NCBI RefSeq assembly: GCF_000801105.2
Contig: NC_079511.1
Coordinates: 19,801,792-19,865,791, forward strand
Direction of reading: 5' to 3'
Source: Raphanus sativus
Taxonomy: Eukaryota > Streptophyta > Magnoliopsida > Brassicales > Brassicaceae
DNA: 64,000 bases
Below are positions 13,101-22,608 of the stretch, in pieces (within the stretch, counting starts at the first letter, position 1; every line of letters begins with the position of its first letter). The notes below the pieces were generated by a model. That model searched no databases. It saw nothing but the letters and a program-made list of their open reading frames with translations, and was not told the DNA's origin. A program made the position numbers and the translations under genes.

Positions 13101-14206
13101 CTGTGTATATGTTTCAACCTGATGGCTTCGTTGATCCAAATAGCCCAGATCATGTGTGTTGCTTGACCAAAGCATTATACGGTCTCAAACAGGCACCACA
13201 TGCCTGGTTTGATACGTTTAGTAGCTTTCTTCTGGAGTTTGGCTTCGTCTGCTGTCGCTCAGATCCCTCTTTGTTTACATATCATCATGATCATAAGTCT
13301 CTGGTTCTCTTACTCTACGTTGATGACATTTTATTGACTGGAAGTGATGACAAGTTGTTGGCTGAGCTGCTGTCTGCGTTGAACACAAGATTCTCTATGA
13401 AGGATCTTGGTCCTCCTAAGTACTTTCTTGGTATGGAGATGGAGCAGTATTCAGGGGGAATCTTTCTTCATCAACAAGCATATGCTCGAGACATTTTGCA
13501 TCAAGCAGAGATGACAGACTGCAACCCCATGCCTACTCCTCTGCCTTCCAAGACAGACGATGCACCTTCTGAGCTCTTCACTGAACCTACTTACTATAGG
13601 AGCTTGGTTGGGAAGCTTCAGTACCTAACGATAACGAGACTAGACATTCAATATGATGTGAACCTAGTCTGTCAACGGATGCATGCGCCTACTTTGTCTG
13701 ACTTTGGTCTCTTGAAGAGGATATTGCAGTACATTAAAGGAACCGTTGAGCTTGGCCTTCATATCAAGAAAGATACAGGTTTGACACTCTCAGCTTATTG
13801 TGATAGTGACTAGGATGGGTGCAGAGAAACAAGACGTTCAACTGGCTTCTGCACTTTGTTGGGTCCTAACTTGATCTCTTGGTCTGCTAAACGCCAAGCG
13901 ACAGTGTCTAGGTCCTCAACTGAGGCAGAATATAGAGCTCTCTGCTCCACAGCTCAGGAAACTACTTGGATATCATTCTTACTGCGTGATATTGGAGTGT
14001 CTCAACCGACATCTACTGTGCTTCGCTGTGACAATTTATCTGCAGTCTACCTGAGTACTAATCCGGCTCTGCATAACCGTTCTAAATACTTCGACACAGA
14101 TTTTCATTACATACAAGAACAGGTTGCTCTTGGCTTAATCGAGACACGTCACATTCCTTCTACTCAGCAGCTTGCAGACATATTCACTAAGTCTCTTCCA
14201 AGATGA
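10163..14206 (+). pseudogene. Copia gag-pol polyprotein with five in-frame stops
   Basis: One frame runs from the ATG at 10163 to TGA at 14204-14206 with no frameshift, broken by TAG 10265, TAG 11765, TAG 12290, TGA 12332 and TAG 13811. Gag comes first, ending in an RG-rich tract and a zinc knuckle whose first cysteine is tyrosine (YQICGHSGHTALKC). Protease shows PDSGASAHV; the GAG-pre-integrase zinc finger shows VWHSRLGH and CQPCQ. Integrase shows the first D in HCDLWGP and the second in TDGGGEF, but the catalytic E of the usual NGxAERKHR motif is K (NGMAKRKHR). Reverse transcriptase has LLLYVDDILLTG; RNase H has SRSSTEAEYRAL; the frame ends TKSLPR. Every stop fits a C-to-T or G-to-A change from a likely Gln, Arg or Trp codon. 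No protein can be made. Confidence 0.93.
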
Positions 14207-14300
14207 GAGTTCAGTACACTAAGTCACTCAGCAGCTTGCAGACACTTCGACACTGACTTAAGGTCCAAACTTGGTGTTGGAGTTCCTCCTACCTCAAGTT

Positions 14301-14310
14301 TGAGGGGGAA
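14301..14310 (+). other. Polypurine tract
   Basis: tgagggggaa sits immediately before the 3' LTR, the expected place for plus-strand priming. Confidence 0.85.
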
Positions 14311-14641
14311 TGTAAGTGATATAGCATTAGTGGACCGTCCGATGCTTCAGGCCCAACTCCAAGATGCTGCAAGGCCTGCAAAATAAAGCCAAAAACAGAG
14401 TCAGCAACGGTCACAAGAAATGCAGAGACAAAAGAGTACGGTGAACCTTTGCAACCAATTTGATGTGCTCTTAGCTGTTGGAAAGGAGGACTGATACCTT
14501 TCTAGCTGGCAGCCTTAGCTGTCCTTATCTTTAGTCTATATTGTTGTCTTTGTCATGTTAAATAGATGAAGTAATCGAATCTTTTAAATCAATGAAAAAA
14601 GTATTATTCAGAGCAAAGATATTCTGTTCTTGTCTCCTTCA
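14311..14641 (+). repeat. Copia 3' LTR
   Basis: Begins TGTAAGTGATATAGC after the polypurine tract and ends with CA at 14640-14641. Confidence 0.88.
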
Positions 14642-14645
14642 CTTA

Positions 14646-15233
14646 GGTGCTGACTGGTTTTCCCGCTACCACCCGCAAACGCAGTTTTTGCGGTTCATAG
14701 CGGTTGTTGGCGTTTCAAAACAATCACAGAAAACGCTACAAATCGCTTCAAACCGCTCCGAACCTCTTAAAATCAAAAGCTGGTTCCAGCTAGCGTTTGC
14801 GGTTGCGGGAGGGTAAATTTTTTTTCTTTAAAAACAGAATAAATAAAAATAATACTAAAATATCCAATAAAAATTTTCAATTGAAATAATAGAAATTGTA
14901 AAATGTATTCATATTATATTTCAATTTATATTATAAAAATTCAAAACTAAAATATTTTCTATAAATTTTTAAAATTGAATAATATGATTTTATAAATATA
15001 AATTTTATATTTATCATATTATTATGATTTTTAATATTTTTATAATTACATAAAATGTAAATATTGTTAAATTTATTTAACAGATATTGTGTTTGGTAGT
15101 TTACCAGTCATAAGAATCCTGCAAACGCAACAATTTCTAACAGCTGTACCAGTCGTACAAATCTCTAGAAAACGCTTAAAATCGCAACCACCCGCATCCG
15201 CAAACTCCCGCAACCGCAACAGCAACCGCTGTA
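14646..15233. mobile_element. MITE with GCAACCGC-rich ends
   Basis: The left end reads ggtgctgactggttttcccg followed by repeated cgcaaacgc/gcggtt motifs; the right end carries cgcaaccgcaacagcaaccgc. The two GC-rich ends enclose an AT-rich core with no frame. This layout resembles a common hAT-type MITE of Brassicaceae. It starts within five bases of the copia 3' LTR. The exact right end and target duplication are uncertain. Confidence 0.5.
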
Positions 15234-15239
15234 AACTGT

Positions 15240-15301
15240 TATTCCCTTTCTCTAATATTGCCTCCCACGTCATTCCCTTTCTCTAATATTGCCTCCCACG
15301 T
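15240..15301. repeat. 31-bp tandem duplication
   Basis: The block attccctttctctaatatt followed by gcctcccacgt occurs twice in a row. The phrase gtaaactgtta flanks both sides. Confidence 0.85.
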
Positions 15302-15452
15302 AAACTGTTATAGAAAATCATAATCTTTTATATCTTAGCAGTAGCTTCCTTGATAATTGGCTATCAATTAATTTTATATATACTGTTTAATTTTTTTTGA
15401 ACAAACGAAATCCTTTTATATTTTCATCAAACTTATTCCTAAACTTCAGATA

Positions 15453-17270
15453 TCTTCTATATACTAAAGCACAAGTCACCTTATCAATCAAATCTTGACA
15501 TGTGTAATTATGCTTCAAAAATAATTAAAATTCAAATTAAAAGAATAAAATTAATACAGTTTTTTTCTCAAACAAAACTGTATTATCGGTTTCTAAATTG
15601 TAGGGGTGGGCGTTCGGGTACCCATTCGGGTTTCGTTTCAGTCCATTCGAGTTTCGGATTTTCGGGGTCAAAGATTTCAGCCCTATTCGGGTATTTATAA
15701 ATGTCGGTTCGGGTTCGGTTCGGATCTTTGCGGGTTCGGTCCGGGTTCGGATAACCCATTCAAATTATTTTAAAAATTTTAAAATTCATTATATACTTTA
15801 AATTTTCAAAATCTATAAGAAAGATAATATATTACATATAAATTTTAATAACAAATATGTCAAAATACCTAAATTTAATATATATATATATATATTGGTT
15901 TTCTTTGAATATTTGAATAGAGAATCAATATATATTTAACTATTTTTGGTGTTTTTAGTATATTTTAGCTATTTTAAACATTTACCTTTTACTATTTTCA
16001 TATATTTTTCAAGTATTTTAGAAAACTTAAAGGTATCTTATATATTTTGAATGTTTTTAATATATATTATATCTAAAAATAATTTATATATTTAAGTATA
16101 TAAATCTATTTCGGATACATTCGGGTACCCGAAATACTTCGGTTCGGATCGGGTTCGGTTTCATTTTTTTAAATACCAAAATTTTGAACCCGTTCGGATA
16201 TTTAATCAATTTTGGTTCGGGTTCGGTGCTACTTTTTCGGATCGGGTTCGGTTTGGTTTTTCGGGTTCGGATTTTTTTCCCAACCCTACTAAATTGTTTC
16301 TCTCCAAGCCACGATCTCCCCTCTCTCATATAAACGGTTTTTTTTTAAATTATGGTAAAAAATAAATGAACTTACATCAAATCTTCAAGCGATGTTCACT
16401 AAAAGCTTTCTTTTACAAATCCCAGTTGTTCAGCGAAGCAAAACAAGTAATTCTTTAATCTCTTCTAAACTTTCAGTACCGATCTTAAACAGGTTTCTTT
16501 GTAACTTTTCTGGATCAATTTTAATTTTTATTGTTCATTGCCTGGATTAATACTTCAAAATCCACTATCAACAAATTTTTAGATTGACATGGCGGAATAC
16601 AGTCGTTTTTAAATTGATACAGTACAGTCATCTGCTTGCATCATGGATTGTGGAGGTCGGGTTTAAAATCGTGTAGAGAAGAAATTGACACTGGTAGACC
16701 GTAGAGTGATTTTGGAGAAATTAATTTAACCTTGAATTTGTTGCAGAGCTTCCAAAATATACGTGTATTAATGGTAGTGTGTACGAAGTTCATATGAAAA
16801 CTTATCCTGCAAAATCAAAGTAAAATTATAGGATACATATTTGTATTGTATAATTTTGAAATTATTTTAGTTTGCTGCAGACATGTACGGGATTCTGAAG
16901 AAGCATCAAAGCTGATACTGATTTTGAAGAAGAGTTAACGGATATTGTTCAAAAAAAGGTAATGGATGAAATGTAGTATTGTAAACTATATTTTATACTT
17001 TTGGTATATATATTATTATTTTATATCAAAAATAATACAATGTATATATTATTTTTTTATAGATACTGCAACATGTATCCATTTTAAAAGCAATTTCATA
17101 GTTATTATTTTGGCCCTTTCAACAGCTTTGTTTCTAATACATGCACTTCTAATATTATTTGCCAATGTTCATAGAATGTTTGAAAAAAGTAATAATTTAA
17201 TTTGATTGAGCGATGACATATTATCAAACAAGGTTTAAAAACAGTAGACTGATCCGGGCTGCAATACTAG
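15453..17270 (+). mobile_element. Possible Helitron containing a MITE
   Basis: A 5'-like start TCTTCTATATACTAAAGCAC follows host A at 15452. A degenerate 3' end (gatccgggctgcaatactag, CTAG at 17267-17270, then T) lies downstream. The hairpin is weak. A clear hAT MITE lies inside at 15601-16288. 16297-17266 holds no recognisable gene. Confidence 0.35.
15601..16288. mobile_element. hAT MITE with 8-bp target duplication
   Basis: Starts taggggtgggcgttcgggta and ends with an inverted counterpart ...cccaaccct. It is flanked on both sides by ctaaattg (15593-15600 and 16289-16296), an 8-bp target duplication as expected for hAT elements. Both ends are rich in cgggttcgg; the core is AT-rich. Confidence 0.88.
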
Positions 17271-17328
17271 TTAGTTTCTATATTTCACGGTAGGATTTTA
17301 ACAATATCAATCAGTTCAGTCGAAAATG

Positions 17329-18003
17329 TAGGGCTGTGCAAAAAATCCGGATCCAAAAATCGAACCGAATCCGATCCGAAAATGTAGTATCGAATCCAAA
17401 CCGAAATTTGTATCCGAACGGATTCAAAATTTTGGTGTTTATAGAACCGAAACCGAACCCAACCCGAACCAAGATATTTTAGGTACCCGAATGTATCCGA
17501 AATAGATATATATATATACATATATATATTAATTATTTTTAGATTTAATGTATATTAAAAACATCCAAAATATATAAGATACTTTTTATTTTTCCAAAAT
17601 ACTTGAAAATATATACAAATAGTCAAAAGTAGATGTCTAAAATAGCTAAACTATACTCAAAACACCAAAAATACTTAAACAATCTATTGATTCTCTATCC
17701 AAATGTTGAAACCAAACTAATTTATATGTTAAGTTTAGGTATTTTGACATATGTTATTCAAATTTATTTATAATATATTATTTTATTTATAGATTTTGAG
17801 AAATTTGAAGTATAAATAAATTTTAAATATTTAAAAATAATTTAAATGGGTTACCGAACCAGAACTGAACCCGCAAAGATCCAAACCGAACCTGAATCGA
17901 AATTTAGAAATACCCGAATGGAACTGAAATCTTTGACTTCGAAAACTCGAAACTCAAATAAACCCGAACCGAATCCGAATGGATACCCGAACACCCACCC
18001 CTA
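17329..18003. mobile_element. hAT MITE, same family
   Basis: Starts tagggctgtgcaaaaaatcc and ends cacccacccct, with ccgaaccgaa-type repeats at both ends. Flanks are cgaaaatg (17321-17328) and aaaaaatg (18004-18011), an 8-bp duplication with two mismatches. Same family style as 15601-16288 but diverged and seen in the other orientation. Confidence 0.75.
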
Positions 18004-18572
18004 AAAAAATGTATGAGGATCTATATGATTTGTTCAAAACAGAATATTAAAATAGAATATCAATCGGTTCTAATCTTGCCTTTCAAGTTAGATTTTCCGA
18101 CACAATTTACAGAAAACATACCAACCCTATAAATATGTCTCTTATTAAGGATGTCAAATTTTTTAATACTGGCTGGTGGGTTAATGTGGAGTTGTAATAT
18201 CAAACAACAAAGCTTACTGCTTATTTCAAGCTCTTCACAGGCTTCCTCTCTTTTCACTTTTTATTATTACTAGATTTTTAACCGCGCTACGCGCGGATAA
18301 GATATTATATGTATTTTTCGATTCTAAAAGAATAATGTATAATATTGTATTGCATTATTTAAAAAATATAAAATAAGACTACATAACATAAATATATTTT
18401 TAAATTTTTCTTTGAGGATATCATTATCTTGTTTGATTGTTCTACATAATTCACATATTTGCATATATATTTGTGATAGATGAATAACTATATTTTTATT
18501 ATCAGTAAATAATATATATTTATTATATAATATAAGAAAACTGAAATTACTTACTTTTTAAACAAACTTGTC

Positions 18573-18767
18573 TCATGTTGGGAACTCGGTTATAAACATA
18601 TTATATTCGAAGGAGACATTTTTACAGTTATCAATCTTCTTAACAATCAAGAAAAAAATCTGAATATCAAAACAATATCTCATACGATCTCTTTGTGGAA
18701 GAACTGCTTTGAAGAAATTGAATTTAGGCATCAAAAAGGACTCGAAATGGATGCATGTGTTATCTAA
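18573..18767 (+). pseudogene. LINE-type RNase H fragment
   Basis: A 64-codon plus-strand frame reads SCWELGYKHIIFEGDIFTVI, then LNNQEKNLNIKTISHTI and later EEIEFRHQ, ending at TAA. This matches the second half of the RNase H domain at the C-terminus of plant L1 ORF2 (CWxxGYxxxxFEGD, then INxxxxN...IxxW). The catalytic start of the domain and the terminal NxxAD box are missing. It is in the opposite orientation to the Helitron that contains it. Confidence 0.6.
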
Positions 18768-19370
18768 GTCAGCTTTACAAAGTAATACTCATAGTTTGAT
18801 ATATCATTTATGTCCATCCTTTTTTTTATCCATCCTTTCCTAAACATCTTGAAATAACTGATGCTAATTAATAATAAACTTTTGGCCGGCAAATAAATCA
18901 AACTTTTCTAATTATCGCTTAAATATTTTATTAATATTGTCAAAGAATCTTTCAAGTGATATCATAATTTAATTTTTATTAGCTTTTTTGTTAACTTTTA
19001 GAATTTTCTGTATTTAAGATTTTTTCCAAATTAAGCTTCTATTTCTTTCACAGAGTTGATATATATAACCTGTAAGAAAAAAAACATTATAAACTTCATA
19101 AGCAAAGAGAAGTTGCATCAGATTTTATGAGAGCAACTTGATATCAATACTTGAATGAGCTAAAAGTTTCTGTTTCAAGTATTTAAGAGAGAGAGGCTAT
19201 ACACACCATAAGCAAGATGAAAACCATTAGAATACGAAAGTGGTATAGTTCCTCTTCTCAACGTAGTTATTATCCACTGATTACACCACAAAGAGAAAGG
19301 TAAACAAATAAACAAAAATATTTAAGTTAATTAATAGACCAAGCTAATCGACATAGGATCAGACGAAACC

Positions 19371-19703
19371 TTAACTCGCCTTCTTGTGGTCCGAATTCGG
19401 CATCTCTGAAGAACAACACTTCATCGGCTTTAGCGGAGGAGTCGGAGTGGAGAACCGCCTTGCCGTTTGGTTTCTTCGACATAGGATCGCCGGAGACAGG
19501 GTTGGTGGAGGAGACTCCGGTTTTGCCGGTGTTTTTGATCGGTGGGAATTTTCCATCGGTTTCATCGCGGGTTCGACTTCTTGAGAGGATTTTGATTGGA
19601 ACCGGTGAAGAGGTTTATAAGAAATAGATAGAGAGGGAGTTGAAACGAAAGACATTAAAGATGAGAGTAAAGAGGAGGTTTGATTGTTAGTGCCTCTGTT
19701 CAA
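19371..19703 (-). CDS. Unrecognised 110-aa frame in Helitron
   Basis: An ATG-to-stop frame on the Helitron's own strand. It is rich in Ser, Pro, Thr and Lys, with RRNQTARRFSTPTPPLKPMK near the C-terminus and no membrane segment or known motif that I recognise. Base composition is clearly more GC-rich than the surrounding Helitron, which suggests a captured host exon. It may be only part of a gene; whether it is translated is unknown. Confidence 0.3.
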   Translation of the reverse strand: MNRGTNNQTSSLLSSLMSFVSTPSLSISYKPLHRFQSKSSQEVEPAMKPMENSHRSKTPAKPESPPPTLSPAILCRRNQTARRFSTPTPPLKPMKCCSSEMPNSDHKKAS

Positions 19704-19872
19704 AAATTCGGTAGGCGCTATATGTACGTTCGGGTTGGGCCTAGCGCCTAATGTAAAAATCGGAGATTAAGCGGAGATTACTCGGGACCTAGTTTTAGGT
19801 TTATCTTGGATTTTTTTAATTACGTACATATATAATTAGTGATTTTTGTATATGTGTCCAAGAAAGTTTCAA

Positions 19873-19945
19873 TGGGTTAGTGGTAATTGTCCTATATTTA
19901 TGTCATACTAACCCGGGTTCAATCCTTTCTGTAGCATTTTTTTTT
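19873..19945 (+). repeat. SINE-like tRNA-derived remnant
   Basis: Contains a box A-like tgggttagtggtaattg and a box B-like gggttcaatcc about 35 bases later, followed by a T-rich stretch. This is the internal RNA polymerase III promoter layout of tRNA-derived SINEs. No full cloverleaf was seen, so it is not called a tRNA gene. Confidence 0.35.
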
Positions 19946-20062
19946 CTTGTCTCAAGCGGAGGTGACGTGGCAATTTCAGACTCTCTGATTGGTTGATTTT
20001 CCGTGCATACGTGGACATGCTAAATGATGATCTTATTCTCCTTTTAGTATAGTATAGATTAA

Positions 20063-21107
20063 TCTAAATACTAAAATTATTGATTTTTAAAAGTTTAATC
20101 TCAAAACTATTTGAGATTAGAAGATTAGTCTCAAATATTGAATCTCAAAAGAGACATATTGGCATTTTCGGACTTCGCATCTAAGGATTGACTTGAGTTG
20201 AGTAAGACATAAAACCTTATACATATTTTTGTTAAGAAAGACAAAAATTTAGAACTTTAAATTTCTGATGAATATTTTTTTCTTCGGTAAAGAAATGTTG
20301 AAATGATACATTATAGCATGTAAAATGTTTCAGGTTCAGCTTGGACATTCCTATCAAGACTGTTTTCAGAATATTACATTATTGGTTATGACAACTTACG
20401 AAAAACCCTCCACTACTAAAAAAAACTTAGTTTCATCTCCGGAAAAATTAAGAAACTCATTTGCAACTCGGATGAGTTCAAGAACACCACCATTGACCAC
20501 ATACGACCTTCACTACATAGCGTGGGACATTAATCCTCCATAGCTGCATCCTAAAACACTAGGGGCAAGGGATTATAGAAATATGGTAATGAGTGACATC
20601 TGTTTGCAAGAAAGTTCAAGAGCAATGACCCGCTTCTGAATAGGATAAACTGAGAAATTCTAAGAAAAAAACGGAAGGTTGAAGAGTTTGCTAATGAGGC
20701 TTAGATATGTTGAGAGTAAACTTCTTCAAGAGACAATGTAGATAGAAGTGTGAGCAGCGCTACTCTATGTCGAGATACATTCGATCTTATTCTTATTTGG
20801 TTTCTTTTTTCGTGTTTATTCTTTAGTTATTTATAAAAATAATCAGAAAAGTTTAGATGAGTGTACAAAATAATATATTATTAGCATAAAAATTAAAAAA
20901 ATATTTAATACTTTGTTATTATATTATTAATCGTTATATCCATGATATACGTTACATTGAAGAGTTAAGACCGTCTAAAAAATAGTATATAATATAAAAA
21001 ACAAAACAGTATTCAATTTTCCATTGTCCTCTAATAATATTTATGTAAAAAAAAATTATATAAAAATTAAAACGAACACTCGCACGAGCGTGCGGATCAA
21101 AATCTAG
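20063..21107 (+). mobile_element. 1.0-kb Helitron, head-to-head with its neighbour
   Basis: The 3' end shows hairpin cgcacgagcgtgcg (21081-21094) and CTAG at 21104-21107 followed by T. A fitting 5' start TCTAAATACTAAAATTATTG lies at 20063 after host A, four bases from the 5' end of the opposite-strand Helitron. It carries a short unrecognised frame (20325-20543) with internal stops beyond it. Confidence 0.55.
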
Positions 21108-21214
21108 TTAACATATTATAATTACTTATTATTTATTACTAATTAAAATTATAATAAAAAATTCAAAATAGATTTCGGTCCATAATTACAATTACAAATG
21201 TCCAGCCCGATATA

Positions 21215-21499
21215 TCCCCTATATATTAAATCACTTAAATCACTTGAACTATAATTAGATAATAATTTACTACAACTCAGACTTCTTATTTTTTAGTCTT
21301 TTTGTGATCTTTTTGCTTTATTTTAACAGTAACTAAATTGAAGTAAATATTATAAATTTGATGGATAACAATTAGTTGAAATTCTTTACAATTTTTTTAT
21401 ATCTTTAAACAAACAGAGTTGTGTTCAATCGAAGACATATTAATTTGATAAACATTAATATGGAAGAAAATAAAAAAATTCTTTCATGCTTCTGTTTTG

Positions 21500-21530
<31 letters not shown>

Positions 21531-21942
21531 AGCTTTGATATTAATTTTAGATTTGATTAATTTATTAGATGATATAAGCATTTTTTTGTTTTTTAAAAAA
21601 AATTAAATATATAATATTTTTTAATAAATCACTTTTTGACAACATGACTCCAAAATTCATATAATATATAATGATTTCAAACTAAATAATTTTGTTTTTG
21701 GGTATAAAACCGAATAAAATGCAAACGGACGGTATATAAACCAAATCGAACCGAATTAAATATGGATTTTAAACATTAATTATATTTTACAAACCGAAAT
21801 ACCGAAAAAATCGAACCGAACCGAAACCAACCCGATATTCGGATTGACACCCCTAATCCAAATAAAACCAAACTGTTATTTTATTCTCAAAACATAATAA
21901 AATAATAATTTTATCCCGGACAAAGCGCAGATCTTATCCTAG
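21215..21942 (+). mobile_element. 728-bp degenerate Helitron
   Basis: Starts TCCCCTATATATTAAATCAC after host A and ends with degenerate hairpin cccggacaaagcgcag and CTAG 21939-21942 followed by T. It holds a 20-base T run (about 21502-21522) and, near 21704-21856, a half MITE with accgaaccga repeats ending gacacccctaa. No gene. Confidence 0.5.
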
Positions 21943-22118
21943 TGTAGGTTAAAGGAAAGGAAATGACATCAAATTATCAGTTTGCCCTTCATTTATAAAG
22001 AAAAATATAAATAAACAAAAAAATACCAAAGATATGTTCGAACCCGAATTTATGAAACCGAAACCAGTGACTTACATTACTTGAGGCGACATAACTTATT
22101 GTAAATATTTAATATATA

Positions 22119-22290
22119 ACCACGTGGTGGTGGGCTAGTGGTCTCGAGGGAGTTACGACCCCAATACGGACCCGGCTTCGAAACCCCGTGTGGCCACCTG
22201 GCTAGCGTTAAATCGCAAGAATACGTGGAGTGTCGTGGGCCTCGTAGAATTAATCGGTTGACTCGATCGCCGGACTCTACGGTTATCAAA
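22119..22290 (+). mobile_element. tRNA-derived SINE
   Basis: Has a box A-like tgggctagtggtctcg and a box B-like cggcttcgaaaccccg about 45 bases downstream, a short non-tRNA tail ending ctctacggttatcaaaag, and similar AT-rich flanks (aaatatttaatatat before, aaatatatatattaatatat after) that may be a target duplication. This is the classic plant SINE structure. It lies about 320 bp upstream of the PRP40A start codon. Confidence 0.65.
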
Positions 22291-22608
22291 AGAAATATAT
22301 ATATTAATATATATAGATATATATACACATAAAGCTTAAAAATTCGGGTTCATACCGGTAGCTCGACTAATGCCCAGAGTAGTTCCAAATACGCATAAAA
22401 CTACATGTCGTTTTCAAGTCATTGAGTGTAAACTACTTGGTGTTTTAAATTGAGTAAAGGCGCACAATCTATCGCGTGGACATCGAAATTATTTGATTAG
22501 GGTTAAGAAATTGGGGAGAGCGATACTCTCATCGTTTCTGGTCTGTGCTTTTTGTATATGTTAGGGTTTCGCTTCAAATCGGAGAGAGGCAACTAATTTC
22601 ATCGGAAC

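Larger units (their letters stand above)
9818..14641 (+). mobile_element. Ty1-copia LTR retrotransposon, degenerate
   Basis: Two direct LTRs of about 310-330 bp flank a PBS (10128-10139, tggtatcagagc), a single gag-pol frame and a polypurine tract (14301-14310). Domain order gag, protease, integrase, reverse transcriptase, RNase H is the copia order. I count about 14 differences between the LTRs over about 308 bp, so it is not young. The first about 23 bp of the 3' LTR have no counterpart at the 5' LTR. No target duplication was identified. Confidence 0.92.
18270..20058 (-). mobile_element. 1.8-kb Helitron with captured fragments
   Basis: Minus-strand 5' end TCTATACTATACTAAAAGG starts at 20058 beside host T; the 3' end is CTAG 18270-18273 with hairpin ccgcgctacgcgcgg (18282-18296). 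Both ends are canonical. The body holds a LINE RNase H fragment (18573-18767), an unrecognised 110-codon frame (19371-19703, -) and a SINE-like piece (19873-19945). No Rep/helicase. Confidence 0.75.

Noticed and set aside
19384..19584. Plus-strand 66-codon Gly/Val-rich frame
   Set aside because: Complement of the 110-codon minus-strand frame; composition suggests a shadow.
19873..19945. A tRNA gene
   Set aside because: Only A and B box-like motifs are present; no acceptor or anticodon stem can be drawn, so a SINE remnant is more likely.
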